NCBI GenBank assembly: GCA_002099365.1
Contig: MSED01000004.1
Location: 1,984,001-2,048,000, forward strand
Length of the DNA stretch: 64,000 nt
Direction: 5' to 3'
Origin: Phialophora verrucosa
Lineage: Eukaryota; Ascomycota; Eurotiomycetes; Chaetothyriales; Herpotrichiellaceae
Translations under genes and position numbers: made by a program
In this document: positions 22,626 through 32,763 of the stretch, piece by piece
How positions within the stretch are numbered: position 1 is the stretch's first letter
Layout: each line of letters starts with the position of its first letter
Notes under the pieces: generated by a model
Databases searched by the model: none
What the model was told of the DNA's origin: nothing
What the model saw: only the letters and a program-made list of their open reading frames with translations

Positions 22626-23751
22626 GGTAGAGTCTGAAACTCTGCCTCCTGTCAGGGATGGTGGAAGTCGACAGCTTCAAAAATCACGAGAATTCCTTCC
22701 TTCTGCTCGCGGTTCGCTGTCGTGTATAAATCGAAACCTGGCGGTCGTGAGAATGATACTATCGTGCTTTGGTCGAAATGCGGGATCCATCTAGCTTATA
22801 CGGTCCGCTGTCCTTGGACAGGTCCGTCCATCTTTCGTGATTTGTCTTCTCCTTGGCGGATTGCCGGACAAGGTGTCTAGAATACATGGTCCCTCGGTAC
22901 TATATTGAGGGCATTGTGGCTATGCTGGGGTGAGCAAAAGGCAGCGTCAGCCCCGACCGAAAGGGGTCAATGCAGATGGTGCTACAGGACCGTTTAGGCA
23001 AAGGCCTCAGGCGGTTAGTAAGTATGTATATAGTTCAAGAAGGTGAGATCAGGCCCGAGCGCGAGCTTCGATCTGTTTTTACATCGCTTAACGTTGACAA
23101 GCTTCGACAAGCATAACCGGATGTCGACCAGTCACGCAACGTCGCAGCCCGGGAGGAAATTATCCCGGATCTCGCCCCAAGCTTAACTATTCAAGGCTCA
23201 CAGGGCTATTATACAGGAGTACGGAGTGCTCCTACTCGAAGTGAGCGGTTGACTTCCGCTGTGGTAGAGCTTGGGCCCCATTTCGTATCCTGGCCCGACT
23301 TCCTTCCGCCACTGATTGATTCTCCGTCGCCTTGAGCTGCCGTGGTAGAACGTCTACTGATAGGGGGCAGTATTGAGCTCTTTAAGGGATTGTATCGGAG
23401 GTACACGGAAGTGTTACGCCTTATTCCGTAGTCAAGTGAAAATTTATTCTCTATATCAGCGGGAGACAATGTTCCAGATCGAGGGACATTGTTTTTGTCC
23501 ATGATCGTAGCTAGCCGTCAACTATCAATACCGTGCCTACGAAGATGGCGGAAGAGTGAGATATTGTGTATTTGAACGGAATTGAGAAACGAGATGGATG
23601 GGATGATGGGCCAAATCAGTGGGGGATTGACCGTGATCGAACGGTAGGTTGGGATCGTTGGAATTGGGCTTCGGTGCTTGTGTTCAAGACAGGACAACTT
23701 GATCTCAACTACTCCGAGGCCACCAATCACCCCTACCCAAACATCATTCAC
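22626..23751. other. Intergenic, no convincing gene
   Basis: A 97-residue ATG frame on the minus strand (23209-23502) lacks recognisable features. The rest shows nothing coding. Confidence 0.4.
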
Positions 23752-26700
23752 TCAGTTCCAGCTTCCACCGTTGAACAAACCGCCCAAGAATCCCGCCTTC
23801 TTCGCCTTTGCCGCTGCTTTCTTTGCTACTCCGGCTCGCTGAGACATCTTCTCCTCCTTCACAGTCGGCCTATAATTAACCGCATTCCTCCTTCCACCTG
23901 TTCCCTTCCGAACAAAAGTCTTCTCATCACTGGCTTTCCCTCGCTCCGTCTTGTTGGTGACGACTCCCGTTGCGGAGACGTTCTCGTCTTTGCCCGCCAT
24001 GCTTCCCAAGCTTGAATTTGTGGTTGCTCGGCGTAGGAGAGTGGGCACTTTGCTGAACGAGCTACTGGCAGAAGATGTCGAAGTGTAGAACGCCAATTTT
24101 GTGGTGTTTGAAGAGCCGGAGGAAGACTGCTGACGGAGCATGCTCAAACGGTTGACAACATTGACTCGTTCTCTAGTTCGACGTTCTGAGAAAGGTGCGC
24201 GAGATTCCGAGGTGGGTAAGGCGGGCTTCTTGAACGTGGTTTCTTCCTCAGGTTGGCCATCGTCGTCGTCAACGATGAAGTCGCCGAGATCATTTGCGTC
24301 TTGGGCGTTCTCGTCTGCTTCAGCAGCTTGGAAATGGCGGTCGAGGTCAACGTAGGCTTCAGCGTCGTCATCTGAGTCGGAGAGGCCGAGGTCGATAGTC
24401 CCTGCTTGTGAATCCGGCTCTTCAATGAGGAATGAGACGGATTCTCGGATTTCAGCCAATGTCCCCGGTTTTCGGTTGATTTGGATGCCGCTACGACGGC
24501 CTCTTTGTACGCTGTGATTCAGCTTTGATGCTCCTGTAGTCGCGAGCGGCTGCCTAGCGGCATCTCTCAACTGCTGAAACGTGTTGTCTTCATCCCTTTG
24601 ATTCAACGGCGTGTTCTGGCTATCCTTTGTTTGCGAGTCCTCCTCAGGCTGGGTTTCTGGACGGTCGAGATCGTCGTCGTCATCGTCACTGTTCGGCCGG
24701 TCCTCGATACTGCGCAGAAATGCTTCCTTCTTCTTATCTTCAGCAATCTTCCCAACAGCTTCGTCCTTGAGCAATTCCCGCCGCATCTTGGCAAACTCTC
24801 TTCGCTTCGCTTCTCTTCGTCGCACCAGGGCGTCTTCCTCATCTGACAAGTCTAGGTCATCATTACCCCGCTTCCGTCGTAATGCACCAGTCGTGATGTC
24901 TTTCAACAATTTAGAAACAGCGGCCTCGTCTTGCTGACGTTCCCGATCCGCAAAGAGCTTGGCCAATTTGGCTTCGTCGCCGACACCAACCTGCGTGTCT
25001 TCGTCAATCATCCTTCGATCATCTTCATTCTCCTCATCGTTTATCTCGTCGTCGCTCGCTCCACCAAGGCCAGCATATTCGTCTTCGGACTCTTCTGCGG
25101 CATCGTCAACTGCCTCGCGTGCTCGTGACCTCTGCTTGTCAAACGCTTCTCGAGACTGCTTGGCTGCTGCGCGTTGCATCACTTCGAAAGCTGAAAGGTC
25201 TTTTGCCTCTGTTGCCTCATCATCTGAATCATCGAACACGGCGCGGCCACGTTTGAGTCTGCTCTTTCTCTGCATGATAGGACTATCTTGCAGATCATTA
25301 GGCATGACAATAGTGTCCGCTGTGGAGTGCGGTGGGGGGCGTTGAGGGGTCTCGATCGCGAAGCGGTTGCCCATGAACGGGCTTAGGACATATCCTCCGT
25401 CCTGCGTTGGCTCAAACTGTGGCTGTGACGGGGTCATGTCCATTCCAGTAACGCCTGACTGTATGGCTGGTGACTGCGGGACCATGTCTGATTGGGAAAA
25501 TGAAAGGTTGACATTCAGAGGCTGCGTCTGAGACGCTGGCTGGCTGTCGGTGATCGCGTCAATTGAGTCGAGTCGGTAGAGCTTGGGCACCATTGCGAGG
25601 TTGGGTGATGGCAAGTCCGTGGTCATCTGGAGACTGTCCTGCTCTTGGGTGAATGGCAAGTCCTGACTCTGTGAGTCTGCCATCGTAGCATCGAAGGCTT
25701 GTGTCAAGCCGATAGGCAAGTCGTCCGACATCTGTAGGCCTGGAATCTGCTTTCTCGTCGAGCGAGTCAAAGACAGGGGAGTCTTCACAGGTATGGGAAG
25801 TTCTGGTGATCGCGGCTGATCTTCGTGGCCCTCCTCCTCATCGTCACTCACGATTCGGTTCAGTCGGGGTTTGCGTGGCAGCCGATTGACTGGTAGCGAG
25901 TCCTCGGCCGCGTCGTCAGAGTGTCCGGATTCAACCTCAGCTACACTTTCCGTTGACGAGGTCTCTTCTGGATCTTGTTCTTCAGCTATGTTGTCAAGAA
26001 GGTTGGCCCCGTCCTGCTCAGCTTCTTCGGTATCGTCGGGCTCTTCATCCTCCTCTTCATCCTCAGTATCATCCGCCTCCCCTTCATTGTCTTCCCCCGA
26101 GTCCTCGATGTCCCCGTCGTCGTCTAGAACAGCAAAGTCTTCATCGTCACTTTCGTCTTCATCATCCAGGTCATCCTTGGTATAATTCCCTTCCTTCTTC
26201 GCTGCAGCCTTTTCTCGCTTCTGGATCTCGGTCGCCTCTTGTCGTGCCCGCTCAAGCAGATCCTCCACTTCCTGCTGCTCCCTCTCGCGCTCTTCCGCAG
26301 TCTGTATGATCACGCCTTTCGCCATCAACTCATCAAGTCTGTGTTGTTTCTCTTGTTGTGCCTGCTCGCGAGCCAATCTTCGCAGTTGTGCTTCCACTTC
26401 CGCTGCACTGCCAGAGCGCTTGCGATCGTCCCTAATCAGATTCGCAAGTGATCGTAATGCTATATGCGATGGAGCCTCTTTGGATTTTCTTACGCGCAAG
26501 TGTTCGAAGACAGCATACTTGCGCTTATCGGCTCGTGATGTAATCACCTCTAGGTCAGATGCAGAGTCGTCGTCATCGGACCAAATGGCGTGCAATGACG
26601 GGGTTTTGGATGGTAGTCGCTCCCTCAGCGGCTTGATGGTGGGTTTCACCGGCTGCTCATCGACTACACCGACACTAGAACCAGGCATCGTCATTGGATG

Positions 26701-27711
26701 GACGCGCACTTCTTGTTCGGCCGATTCGACCGAAAGAGCTCGTCCTTTACCCTTAGATAGCTTCGGGCTGCGAACATCTGCAGGTGGGCTTGTAGGTGGA
26801 GTGTCGTGGCTTTTCTCGGCTTCGTCTTCCGATGGCGCTCTGGAACTGCTGCTGGCGGAGGCTTCGTGGTCTTGTCCAGCCTTCGAAGCTGCCACTGGAA
26901 AGTTAAATCGGGCTAACAGGCTGTCCTTGGTAATCTTCTTCTTTGTGCGTGCCTGATGTGCAAGCTGCATGTTTCGACTAATCCGTTGAGTCTCTCGATT
27001 CATCTCTTCAAGAGCTTTCTTGCTAGCTTTGCGAGTAGGACGTGCTTGCTTCGACAACGTATTCCCTCCAGTCCCCTCCGATCCGACACTATCCTCTTCG
27101 GTATCATCTGCAGGACTCGAACCGCGCGGTTTCCGTTGGGATTGGAGGCTTTGGAGTTGGAGAACACGCTTTTGAGCTTCTTCGGCCTCTTTTTCTTCCC
27201 GATGCTTTCTGTGCTTCTGGACAAGAGCAAGGAATTTTGATTTGTGGCCTTCGGGTGAAGGAAAGAATAACGGAGAGGGTGACCGGGACGCAGACTTGGT
27301 TGCTTCTGATCTGGTGGCATGTCGCGGTTCTAAGACCCCGTCCTCTTCTGAATCACTAAACAACTTATCATGTCCGCCCACTTCCCCTGCCGAGACAGTT
27401 TCGGCAGCATTGTCGCGGCCAAGATGCTGCGGTTGATCAGGTGTAGCAGTAACAATTTGCCTTGCAGTTTGGTGCCTTCGTGGGGCTAGGATGTCCTCGT
27501 CTTCTGAGTCTTCCAGGGGCTCTGCTGGTGTGTGAAGGGGCTGTGAGATAGTATTTTCACGCACGTTTCGCGTCCGGGCTGGAACATCGATATCGGAATC
27601 GGAATCGCTGAACTGCGCGAGTAATGCTTGAACTTTTCGAGTGGGGGTCAATATGGAGGCCATGCTCTGGGGCGAGCCCACGATGGAAGGCGAGGCCGGC
27701 GACGAAGCCAT
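23752..27711 (-). CDS. MRC1: DNA replication checkpoint mediator MRC1 (claspin)
   Basis: A single exon of 1319 residues. The chain is highly acidic and Ser-rich throughout, with SQ/TQ-type phosphorylation sites clustered between residues about 690 and 830 (DSQPASQTQP, NLSFSQSDM), as expected for a Mec1/ATR target. The MRC1-like domain lies at about residues 870-1010: EDEYAGLGGASDDE, DEAKLAKLFADRERQQDE, then LLKDITTGALRRKRG and FAKMRRELLKDEAVGKIAED. Another conserved part is the N-terminal VQALLAQFSDSDSD, and the C-terminus is basic (KKAAAKAKKAGFLGGLF). It travels with the replication fork and relays stalled-fork signals to the Rad53/Cds1 kinase. The ATG at 27711 opens MASSPASPSIV. It shares its upstream region with the alkyltransferase gene. 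Confidence 0.92.
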   Translation of the reverse strand: MASSPASPSIVGSPQSMASILTPTRKVQALLAQFSDSDSDIDVPARTRNVRENTISQPLHTPAEPLEDSEDEDILAPRRHQTARQIVTATPDQPQHLGRDNAAETVSAGEVGGHDKLFSDSEEDGVLEPRHATRSEATKSASRSPSPLFFPSPEGHKSKFLALVQKHRKHREEKEAEEAQKRVLQLQSLQSQRKPRGSSPADDTEEDSVGSEGTGGNTLSKQARPTRKASKKALEEMNRETQRISRNMQLAHQARTKKKITKDSLLARFNFPVAASKAGQDHEASASSSSRAPSEDEAEKSHDTPPTSPPADVRSPKLSKGKGRALSVESAEQEVRVHPMTMPGSSVGVVDEQPVKPTIKPLRERLPSKTPSLHAIWSDDDDSASDLEVITSRADKRKYAVFEHLRVRKSKEAPSHIALRSLANLIRDDRKRSGSAAEVEAQLRRLAREQAQQEKQHRLDELMAKGVIIQTAEEREREQQEVEDLLERARQEATEIQKREKAAAKKEGNYTKDDLDDEDESDDEDFAVLDDDGDIEDSGEDNEGEADDTEDEEEDEEPDDTEEAEQDGANLLDNIAEEQDPEETSSTESVAEVESGHSDDAAEDSLPVNRLPRKPRLNRIVSDDEEEGHEDQPRSPELPIPVKTPLSLTRSTRKQIPGLQMSDDLPIGLTQAFDATMADSQSQDLPFTQEQDSLQMTTDLPSPNLAMVPKLYRLDSIDAITDSQPASQTQPLNVNLSFSQSDMVPQSPAIQSGVTGMDMTPSQPQFEPTQDGGYVLSPFMGNRFAIETPQRPPPHSTADTIVMPNDLQDSPIMQRKSRLKRGRAVFDDSDDEATEAKDLSAFEVMQRAAAKQSREAFDKQRSRAREAVDDAAEESEDEYAGLGGASDDEINDEENEDDRRMIDEDTQVGVGDEAKLAKLFADRERQQDEAAVSKLLKDITTGALRRKRGNDDLDLSDEEDALVRRREAKRREFAKMRRELLKDEAVGKIAEDKKKEAFLRSIEDRPNSDDDDDDLDRPETQPEEDSQTKDSQNTPLNQRDEDNTFQQLRDAARQPLATTGASKLNHSVQRGRRSGIQINRKPGTLAEIRESVSFLIEEPDSQAGTIDLGLSDSDDDAEAYVDLDRHFQAAEADENAQDANDLGDFIVDDDDGQPEEETTFKKPALPTSESRAPFSERRTRERVNVVNRLSMLRQQSSSGSSNTTKLAFYTSTSSASSSFSKVPTLLRRATTNSSLGSMAGKDENVSATGVVTNKTERGKASDEKTFVRKGTGGRRNAVNYRPTVKEEKMSQRAGVAKKAAAKAKKAGFLGGLFNGGSWN

Positions 27712-28021
27712 ATCGACGACTAAGACACGAAGGTAGGCGAATCTAGCTGTTGATCATGGCAGATGAGACTGAGACTGTAACGTGGAAGCGTGGAAACCGT
27801 GAAGCGTGAAGCTCGCACTGACATTCACGTGTCGCGCGTCCAGGAAAACGCGTTACGTCATCGTCGTTGCTATTGCGCTTTCTGCGCGTAAAGCTCGCCC
27901 GACTCGACTCGACTTGATCCTGCTCTTCCTGTCTCCTCCTCGTGCGCTCTCTCCCAAGACAACTCGAATACATCACTCGAAACCCAGCCCATGGCCCTGC
28001 ACTGGAGATTGCACCGTGGCC
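27712..28021. promoter_or_regulatory. Divergent promoter MRC1 / alkyltransferase with MCB and CRE-like sites
   Basis: 310 bases separate the two start codons. ACGCGT, the MluI cell-cycle box bound by MBF in G1/S genes, is at 27848-27853. It directly abuts TTACGTCA (27853-27860), an Atf/CREB-type site. MBF control of MRC1 is known in yeasts; use of these sites here is inferred. Confidence 0.55.
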
Positions 28022-28978
28022 ATGTCGGATATGGAGCTTTTGCGGGAGGAATGGAAGAGCCTATACTCCGAGACTCTTCCAGAGCTGGCCAAAGCGCGAG
28101 ACGCCTGTCAACCCAAGTGGCCCGTAACTCTTGACCATTGTTTTGCACGAATCATCCTTGATAATGCGATTGGCGAGGGTCAGAAGCAATGGGATAAGAT
28201 ACTGCCAAAACCAGCGGTAAGAAACATGAACGAGCAACAACTGCAGAAAGCGATCGCACTCGGTCTGAAGATCGTGGTTGGGGATGTTGACCTTTGTCAA
28301 TTGGACGAAATCAGCTTGAGATGCAGAGGAAAGAACGAAACGAAATACGGTTCATCGACAGCCAAACGAGCTCCGCAGCAAGAGACGCAGGAACAATCAG
28401 TTACCAGCGCCGGAAAACGGACTTTCGATGAGCTGGAGGGACCCGAAGCAACAGCGCCTAGAAAGGGCCGTAAAACGGAGAAAAGGCAGTCGACGTTGGA
28501 CTTCTGGCGCCCCAAAACCTTCGAACAATTCAGGCCTACTACAACCGAGGGTATGTGGCGAACGAACGAACAGCATCCACACAACGACGATCTTAAACAG
28601 ATTCTCCGACGCATCCAGTCACACCCATCACTAACTCCATACCGTAAGAGACTTTATACCGTCCTGCTTTCTGTCCCACGAGGACGCCATACTACTTATG
28701 CTGCGATATCAGAGTATCTCAAGTCTTCTGCCCGAGCTGTGGGAAACGGCATGCGCAACAACCCTTTTGCCCCCGAAGTGCCCTGCCACCGAGTCTTAGC
28801 AGCAGATGGAAGTATTGGTGGCTTTCATGGTGACTGGGGTAAGGATGGGAAGCATGCCGCTAAGAAAATTGAACTCCTCCGAGGCGAAGGAGTTAGGTTC
28901 GACAGTCGAGGCAAGGTCTGTGGGGAGCCATTCCGGAAGTTTCACGATTTTCAAGTCACAGAAGACAGTTCTGTTTAG
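28022..28978 (+). CDS. MGT1: O6-alkylguanine-DNA alkyltransferase with fused N-terminal domain
   Basis: A single exon of 318 residues. The C-terminal 120 residues are a methylated-DNA-protein-cysteine methyltransferase: RGRHTTYAAISEYL, ARAVGNGMRNNPFAPE with the arginine finger and Asn hinge, VPCHRVLAADGSIGGF with acceptor Cys255. It repairs O6-methylguanine by irreversible alkyl transfer to that Cys. Residues 1-110 are a different domain, rich in conserved-looking blocks (WPVTLDHCFARIILDNAIG, NMNEQQLQKAIALG, LDEISLRCRGK). I associate it with a fungal protein family of unknown function that seems to occur on its own elsewhere. A charged linker with a basic stretch (APRKGRKTEKRQ) and QSTLDFW joins them. 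The ATG at 28022 is the first in frame. The gene is divergent from MRC1. Confidence 0.88.
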   Translation: MSDMELLREEWKSLYSETLPELAKARDACQPKWPVTLDHCFARIILDNAIGEGQKQWDKILPKPAVRNMNEQQLQKAIALGLKIVVGDVDLCQLDEISLRCRGKNETKYGSSTAKRAPQQETQEQSVTSAGKRTFDELEGPEATAPRKGRKTEKRQSTLDFWRPKTFEQFRPTTTEGMWRTNEQHPHNDDLKQILRRIQSHPSLTPYRKRLYTVLLSVPRGRHTTYAAISEYLKSSARAVGNGMRNNPFAPEVPCHRVLAADGSIGGFHGDWGKDGKHAAKKIELLRGEGVRFDSRGKVCGEPFRKFHDFQVTEDSSV

Positions 28979-30444
28979 GAACCACCGGTGCCGGCCACAC
29001 AACTTCGACCTCCAGTGCGCTTGGAAGCACTACGTCTTCGAAGTGCGTTCTTGCATTAGAAAGAAACAAGTCTCCAGGGGCGACTTTGTTCCGGAGGCCT
29101 CAAACTCCCACAAGAACGGCCTCACCCGCGGTCAACCAGAAAAAGACCAAGGCTACAAAATCAGAGTGTCTTTGATCCAAGTATTCTGATCCCACGGGCT
29201 GCGCAACCTGGAAATACCGATATCCTAAAGTCTCCATGCTTGTGCCTGACTGCTTGATGCTCTAGGGGAAGGTCGTGATGTTGAGCACCGTCCGCCTTTC
29301 AAAGCCCTTCCCCTGGAAATTTAACTCCGGGGTACATCAAATGCATTTTGCATGATAAAACTAGTCTGCCAAGGTATCAGCAGTCTCACCGTGTTCTCGA
29401 AGCATTTCGCTATGACCGGTTGGAAAGGCCCATGGGAAAGACTATCATCTCGGACTTCATGACGCACAATCAACCCCACCGATACGCTTCTTTCAGGTTC
29501 TTCATCAAAATCAGCACCAAGCCCTTGCAAAAGGCAGCCGTTTCGGTCTAATTTCCTCGAATTTCTTCCTAACGAGTGTCCTCGAGGATATCTTATCAGA
29601 GGTTGTCACGCGGAACATATTACTGCAAGCCTATGATCCGATAACAGAAAGTGTAGATGCCTGCGGCTGGAATCATCCTGATTCAGAGATTCCACAGACT
29701 ATTTGCTGGTGAGGGCCGCTTGAGGCATCATTGCATATTCACCACGCCGGTGGAATGCCCACCACCACCCAGCACAGATGAATGAAATGTAGAAATGTAT
29801 CCAGTGTATCGCATGGATACCTGGACGAGAATGGGGCGTTTGTTGCGGACTGAAATGCGGCTCAAGATCTATGTACATTTGCATCCGTGGGTTATCCTTC
29901 CCCCAAGTCTCTAGCAGTCAAGTCATTCCGCGGCGGCTGTCGTCCTCATAATAGGTCTACTATGGCTTTGCATGTCTTCGAGCCCCAAAAGTCCTCATCG
30001 CAGATCGAAGACAGCACGGCACACACTGTCCACAAGGAAAATATGGATCACAAATTGTGGATCGTTTTGGTGCTAGTCTGTACGCTCAAGACATCGAGTT
30101 GTAGCTGATCGCGAGGATGGCACTTTGTAGGACGTCACCCGGAACAGTGAAATCAAGAGTATCATCCTCCAAGTGGCTTCCTCAAAACGAACCGGGTGAG
30201 CGAATTCGCCAAGGTCATACCCGACGCAGTTTCGCATATCATCTCTGAGAACCACCGAGCAATATATCGGCAATATATCGGCAATATATCGGCAATATAT
30301 GTTCAAGCCTGACCCCAATCGGTGCATTATGCAAATCGATTTTTCACTCGAAGCCTCATGGCTCCTAGCCATTCTGGCCGCCCCGAGCTGATGATGGCCT
30401 TTCCATCGTTCGTTATCACATGCAACTGTTTGGTTCTTGTCGTC
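28979..30444. other. Convergent intergenic region, no gene seen
   Basis: About 1.5 kb between two converging genes. It includes an 11-bp tandem repeat. Frames are short and lack ATG or family features. Confidence 0.45.
30261..30300. repeat. 11-bp tandem repeat (aatatatcggc)
   Basis: Three perfect units plus a partial fourth. Confidence 0.85.
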
Positions 30445-30849
30445 TCATAGCGAAGCTGCCGCCTCTACTGCGCCAACGCCCTTGAACGCAGCCTTGTTTG
30501 TGATGACGATCTCAACCGGGTATTTCCATTCCATGAACTGTTTCCATCCTGGATGCTGTCAGCACACTCCACCACCCTCAGCTAGAGAATACATACCCCA
30601 ATATGCAAACTTGCGTCCAAAATACTTGCCCACATAGGGCACAATGACCATCGAGAGCAGGAGTTCCAGCTGTTGTAGGCTCTCCTTCCACTCTCTTTCT
30701 GCGTCTGATTCCTCGTAGTCTTCTTCTTCGCTCGCTGTGACGTCGTCCGAGTCCGGTTCTGAGGGTAATGAGTCGACGTCGTTGTTGTCTTCACTGGCAG
30801 GAGGCTCGAGGAAGGACGCCGAGGTAGCTAAGCCGTCTGTGTCGGACAT
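30445..30849 (-). CDS. Mim2-like mitochondrial outer membrane protein
   Basis: Two exons (30849-30597, 30548-30445), 118 residues. The first half is strongly acidic (SEPDSDDVTASEEEDYEE). A single hydrophobic segment follows, LLLSMVIVPYVGKYFGRKFA, ending in YWGWKQF across the splice, then EWKYPVEIVITNKA and an Ala-rich tail. Size, acidic N-terminus, one membrane span and the Gly-Lys/Gly-Arg pair after it fit the fungal Mim2 family. Mim2 works with Mim1 to insert alpha-helical proteins into the mitochondrial outer membrane. The 48-nt intron has a gtatgt donor and is in phase. A different small tail-anchored protein cannot be excluded. Confidence 0.6.
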
Positions 30850-31245
30850 GGTTGCACCTTGGGGAGTCGGTTGCGAGTTTTCGTCTCCCACGCCTACGGA
30901 AGGCAAGCAGCAGAAGGTTACCGTGAGATCATGGCATCACCCACGTTCGCTTTACTGCTGTGCTTGGGGTGGAAGTTGTGGTGTAATGCAGTGGTGAAGA
31001 ACGAATGAGAGCCGGCAAGGCTGCCTCCAAGAATTGACTGCATGGTCTACGGCGAGCTTCACGTGATTGCGTCACTGATTTCTTTGACTCATTATTGTCC
31101 GTTGCAATTTGAAATATGAAATCCAACAGTCGCCCTCGCACGCAACTTCTTGAACCTTCTACAGCTACCGCGGACAGACACAAAGTAGAATCAAGCGGTA
31201 CACCCCCTACTTCTCATCTACATCACACGAACGAAGCGCAAAACC
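30850..31245. promoter_or_regulatory. Divergent promoter region Mim2-like / eIF2-beta
   Basis: 396 bases between two start codons, serving a mitochondrial biogenesis gene and a translation factor gene. No specific sites are claimed. Confidence 0.35.
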
Positions 31246-32364
31246 ATGGCAGAAGTTGTATGTAACGCCACACAAACCCCACTCTTACCCTTACGCTTGC
31301 CTTCACATGCAGATGCAGTGCCCTCAATTGAGGAATTTCATCTGAAACCTTCTGCATTTCGCCCCACAACCGCCAACATTCTTACTGACACATCCTTTGC
31401 TGCTCTGCAGGATCATCCTCATTACGATCGAAAACCCCGCAAATCCGTAGCATTCAGCGACGACAACACCATCATGGACGAGAACGGTGACATTTCGGAG
31501 GCTCCCCCTTCCGGGCCGGAGGATAAGGTCACAGCCGAGAAACACTCGTCACCACCTACAGACGCCGCCGTCGACGAAGTCACCGACATGTTCGCCGGGC
31601 TGAACAAGAAGAAGAAGAAATCCTCCAAACCGAAGGCGGAAGACAAGGAAGATGGCGAGCCAGCGGCAGTAGACGGCGACTTCGACGCCTCGGCCCTGAA
31701 GAAGAAAAAGAAGAAGTCCACGAAACCCAAGGCCGAAGGTGCCGAGGACTTCGCCGCGAAGCTGGCCCAGGCTGGCCTCGCAGAAGGGGCATCCGACGAA
31801 AAGGAAGACCAACCCTCCGCAACGCAAGACCAAGATGGAGACATGGACGCCGGTACCGGAATCTGGGCCCACGACGCCACAAGCCCCATCACCTACTCCC
31901 TTCTGCTCAAGCGTTTCTTCGAAACAGTCAACAAGAATAACCCGGACATCCTGATGTCAGGATCAAAATCCTACAAGATCCCGCCACCGCAGTGTCTCCG
32001 AGAAGGCAACAAGAAGACCATCTTCGCCAACATCCACGAAATCTGCACGCGGATGAAACGTACCGACGAACACGTCACACAGTTCTTGTTCGCCGAACTG
32101 GGTACCAGCGGCAGTGTGGACGGGTCCAAGCGGTTGGTTATCAAGGGTCGGTTCCAGCAAAAGCAGATTGAGAACGTCCTGAGACGGTATATCGTCGAAT
32201 ACGTCACGTGCAAGACGTGCAGGAGCCCGAACACCAAGTTGGAGAAGGGTGAGAATCGGCTGTATTTCGTGGAATGCCTGAACTGTGGATCGAGACGATC
32301 GGTCACGGCTATCAAGAGTGGTTTCACTGCCCAAGTCGGCAAGAGAAAGAGGCTCAATGGTTAA
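31246..32364 (+). CDS. SUI3: Translation initiation factor eIF2 subunit beta
   Basis: It delivers initiator tRNA as part of the eIF2 ternary complex. Two lysine blocks (NKKKKKSSK, LKKKKKKSTK), which contact eIF5 and eIF2B, precede the conserved core: SYLL-type YSLLLKRFFETVNKNNPD, PPPQCLREGNKKTIFANI, HVTQFLFAELGTSGS, GRFQQKQIENVLRRYI, and the C2-C2 zinc ribbon (CKTCRSPNTK...CLNCGSR). Read without splicing the protein has 372 residues. Bases 31258-31410 have a gtatgt donor, an ACTGAC branch and a ctgcag acceptor and are in phase. Removal gives MAEV-DHPHYDRKPRKSVAF, the usual fungal N-terminus, and 321 residues. I favour splicing. Confidence 0.95.
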   Translation: MAEVVCNATQTPLLPLRLPSHADAVPSIEEFHLKPSAFRPTTANILTDTSFAALQDHPHYDRKPRKSVAFSDDNTIMDENGDISEAPPSGPEDKVTAEKHSSPPTDAAVDEVTDMFAGLNKKKKKSSKPKAEDKEDGEPAAVDGDFDASALKKKKKKSTKPKAEGAEDFAAKLAQAGLAEGASDEKEDQPSATQDQDGDMDAGTGIWAHDATSPITYSLLLKRFFETVNKNNPDILMSGSKSYKIPPPQCLREGNKKTIFANIHEICTRMKRTDEHVTQFLFAELGTSGSVDGSKRLVIKGRFQQKQIENVLRRYIVEYVTCKTCRSPNTKLEKGENRLYFVECLNCGSRRSVTAIKSGFTAQVGKRKRLNG

Positions 32365-32763
32365 GGCTAGGGAGGGAGACTTCAATGTCAAAGGAGGCGC
32401 CATGTGTATCCTATTCGTTCGTTGGCAAGGGCCTGGAAATGAAGAGACGATGCCGCGACAGAAGTCGTTCTGCACCAAAATAAAGCCAGGGGCAAGCCCA
32501 CGCGCGACGAAGAGTCCACGTACCTTTACCTGGCGCACCTTTTCGCAGCAAATATGACTCTGCGTTCTTTCGGAAACTGGATTCTTACAGGCACATATAT
32601 ACATACGTGAAGCCTCGTGAAATTCATTCACATGACGCTCCAAATCTGCTCCCGGTAAACTCGTACCCACTCCTACAATGCAAGAATTATGAGACCATAT
32701 CCATTCCCTAGGGCATATCAAAATTATTCAGTCTATCATCCCGGTCTCTTCATCTTCACGTCT
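32365..32763. other. Convergent spacer
   Basis: It lies between the eIF2-beta stop and the AIM24 stop. It presumably holds both terminators; nothing else is seen. Confidence 0.45.

Noticed and set aside
23209..23502. 97-residue ATG frame, minus strand
   Set aside because: No recognisable motif, hydrophobic core or partner exon; composition looks random.
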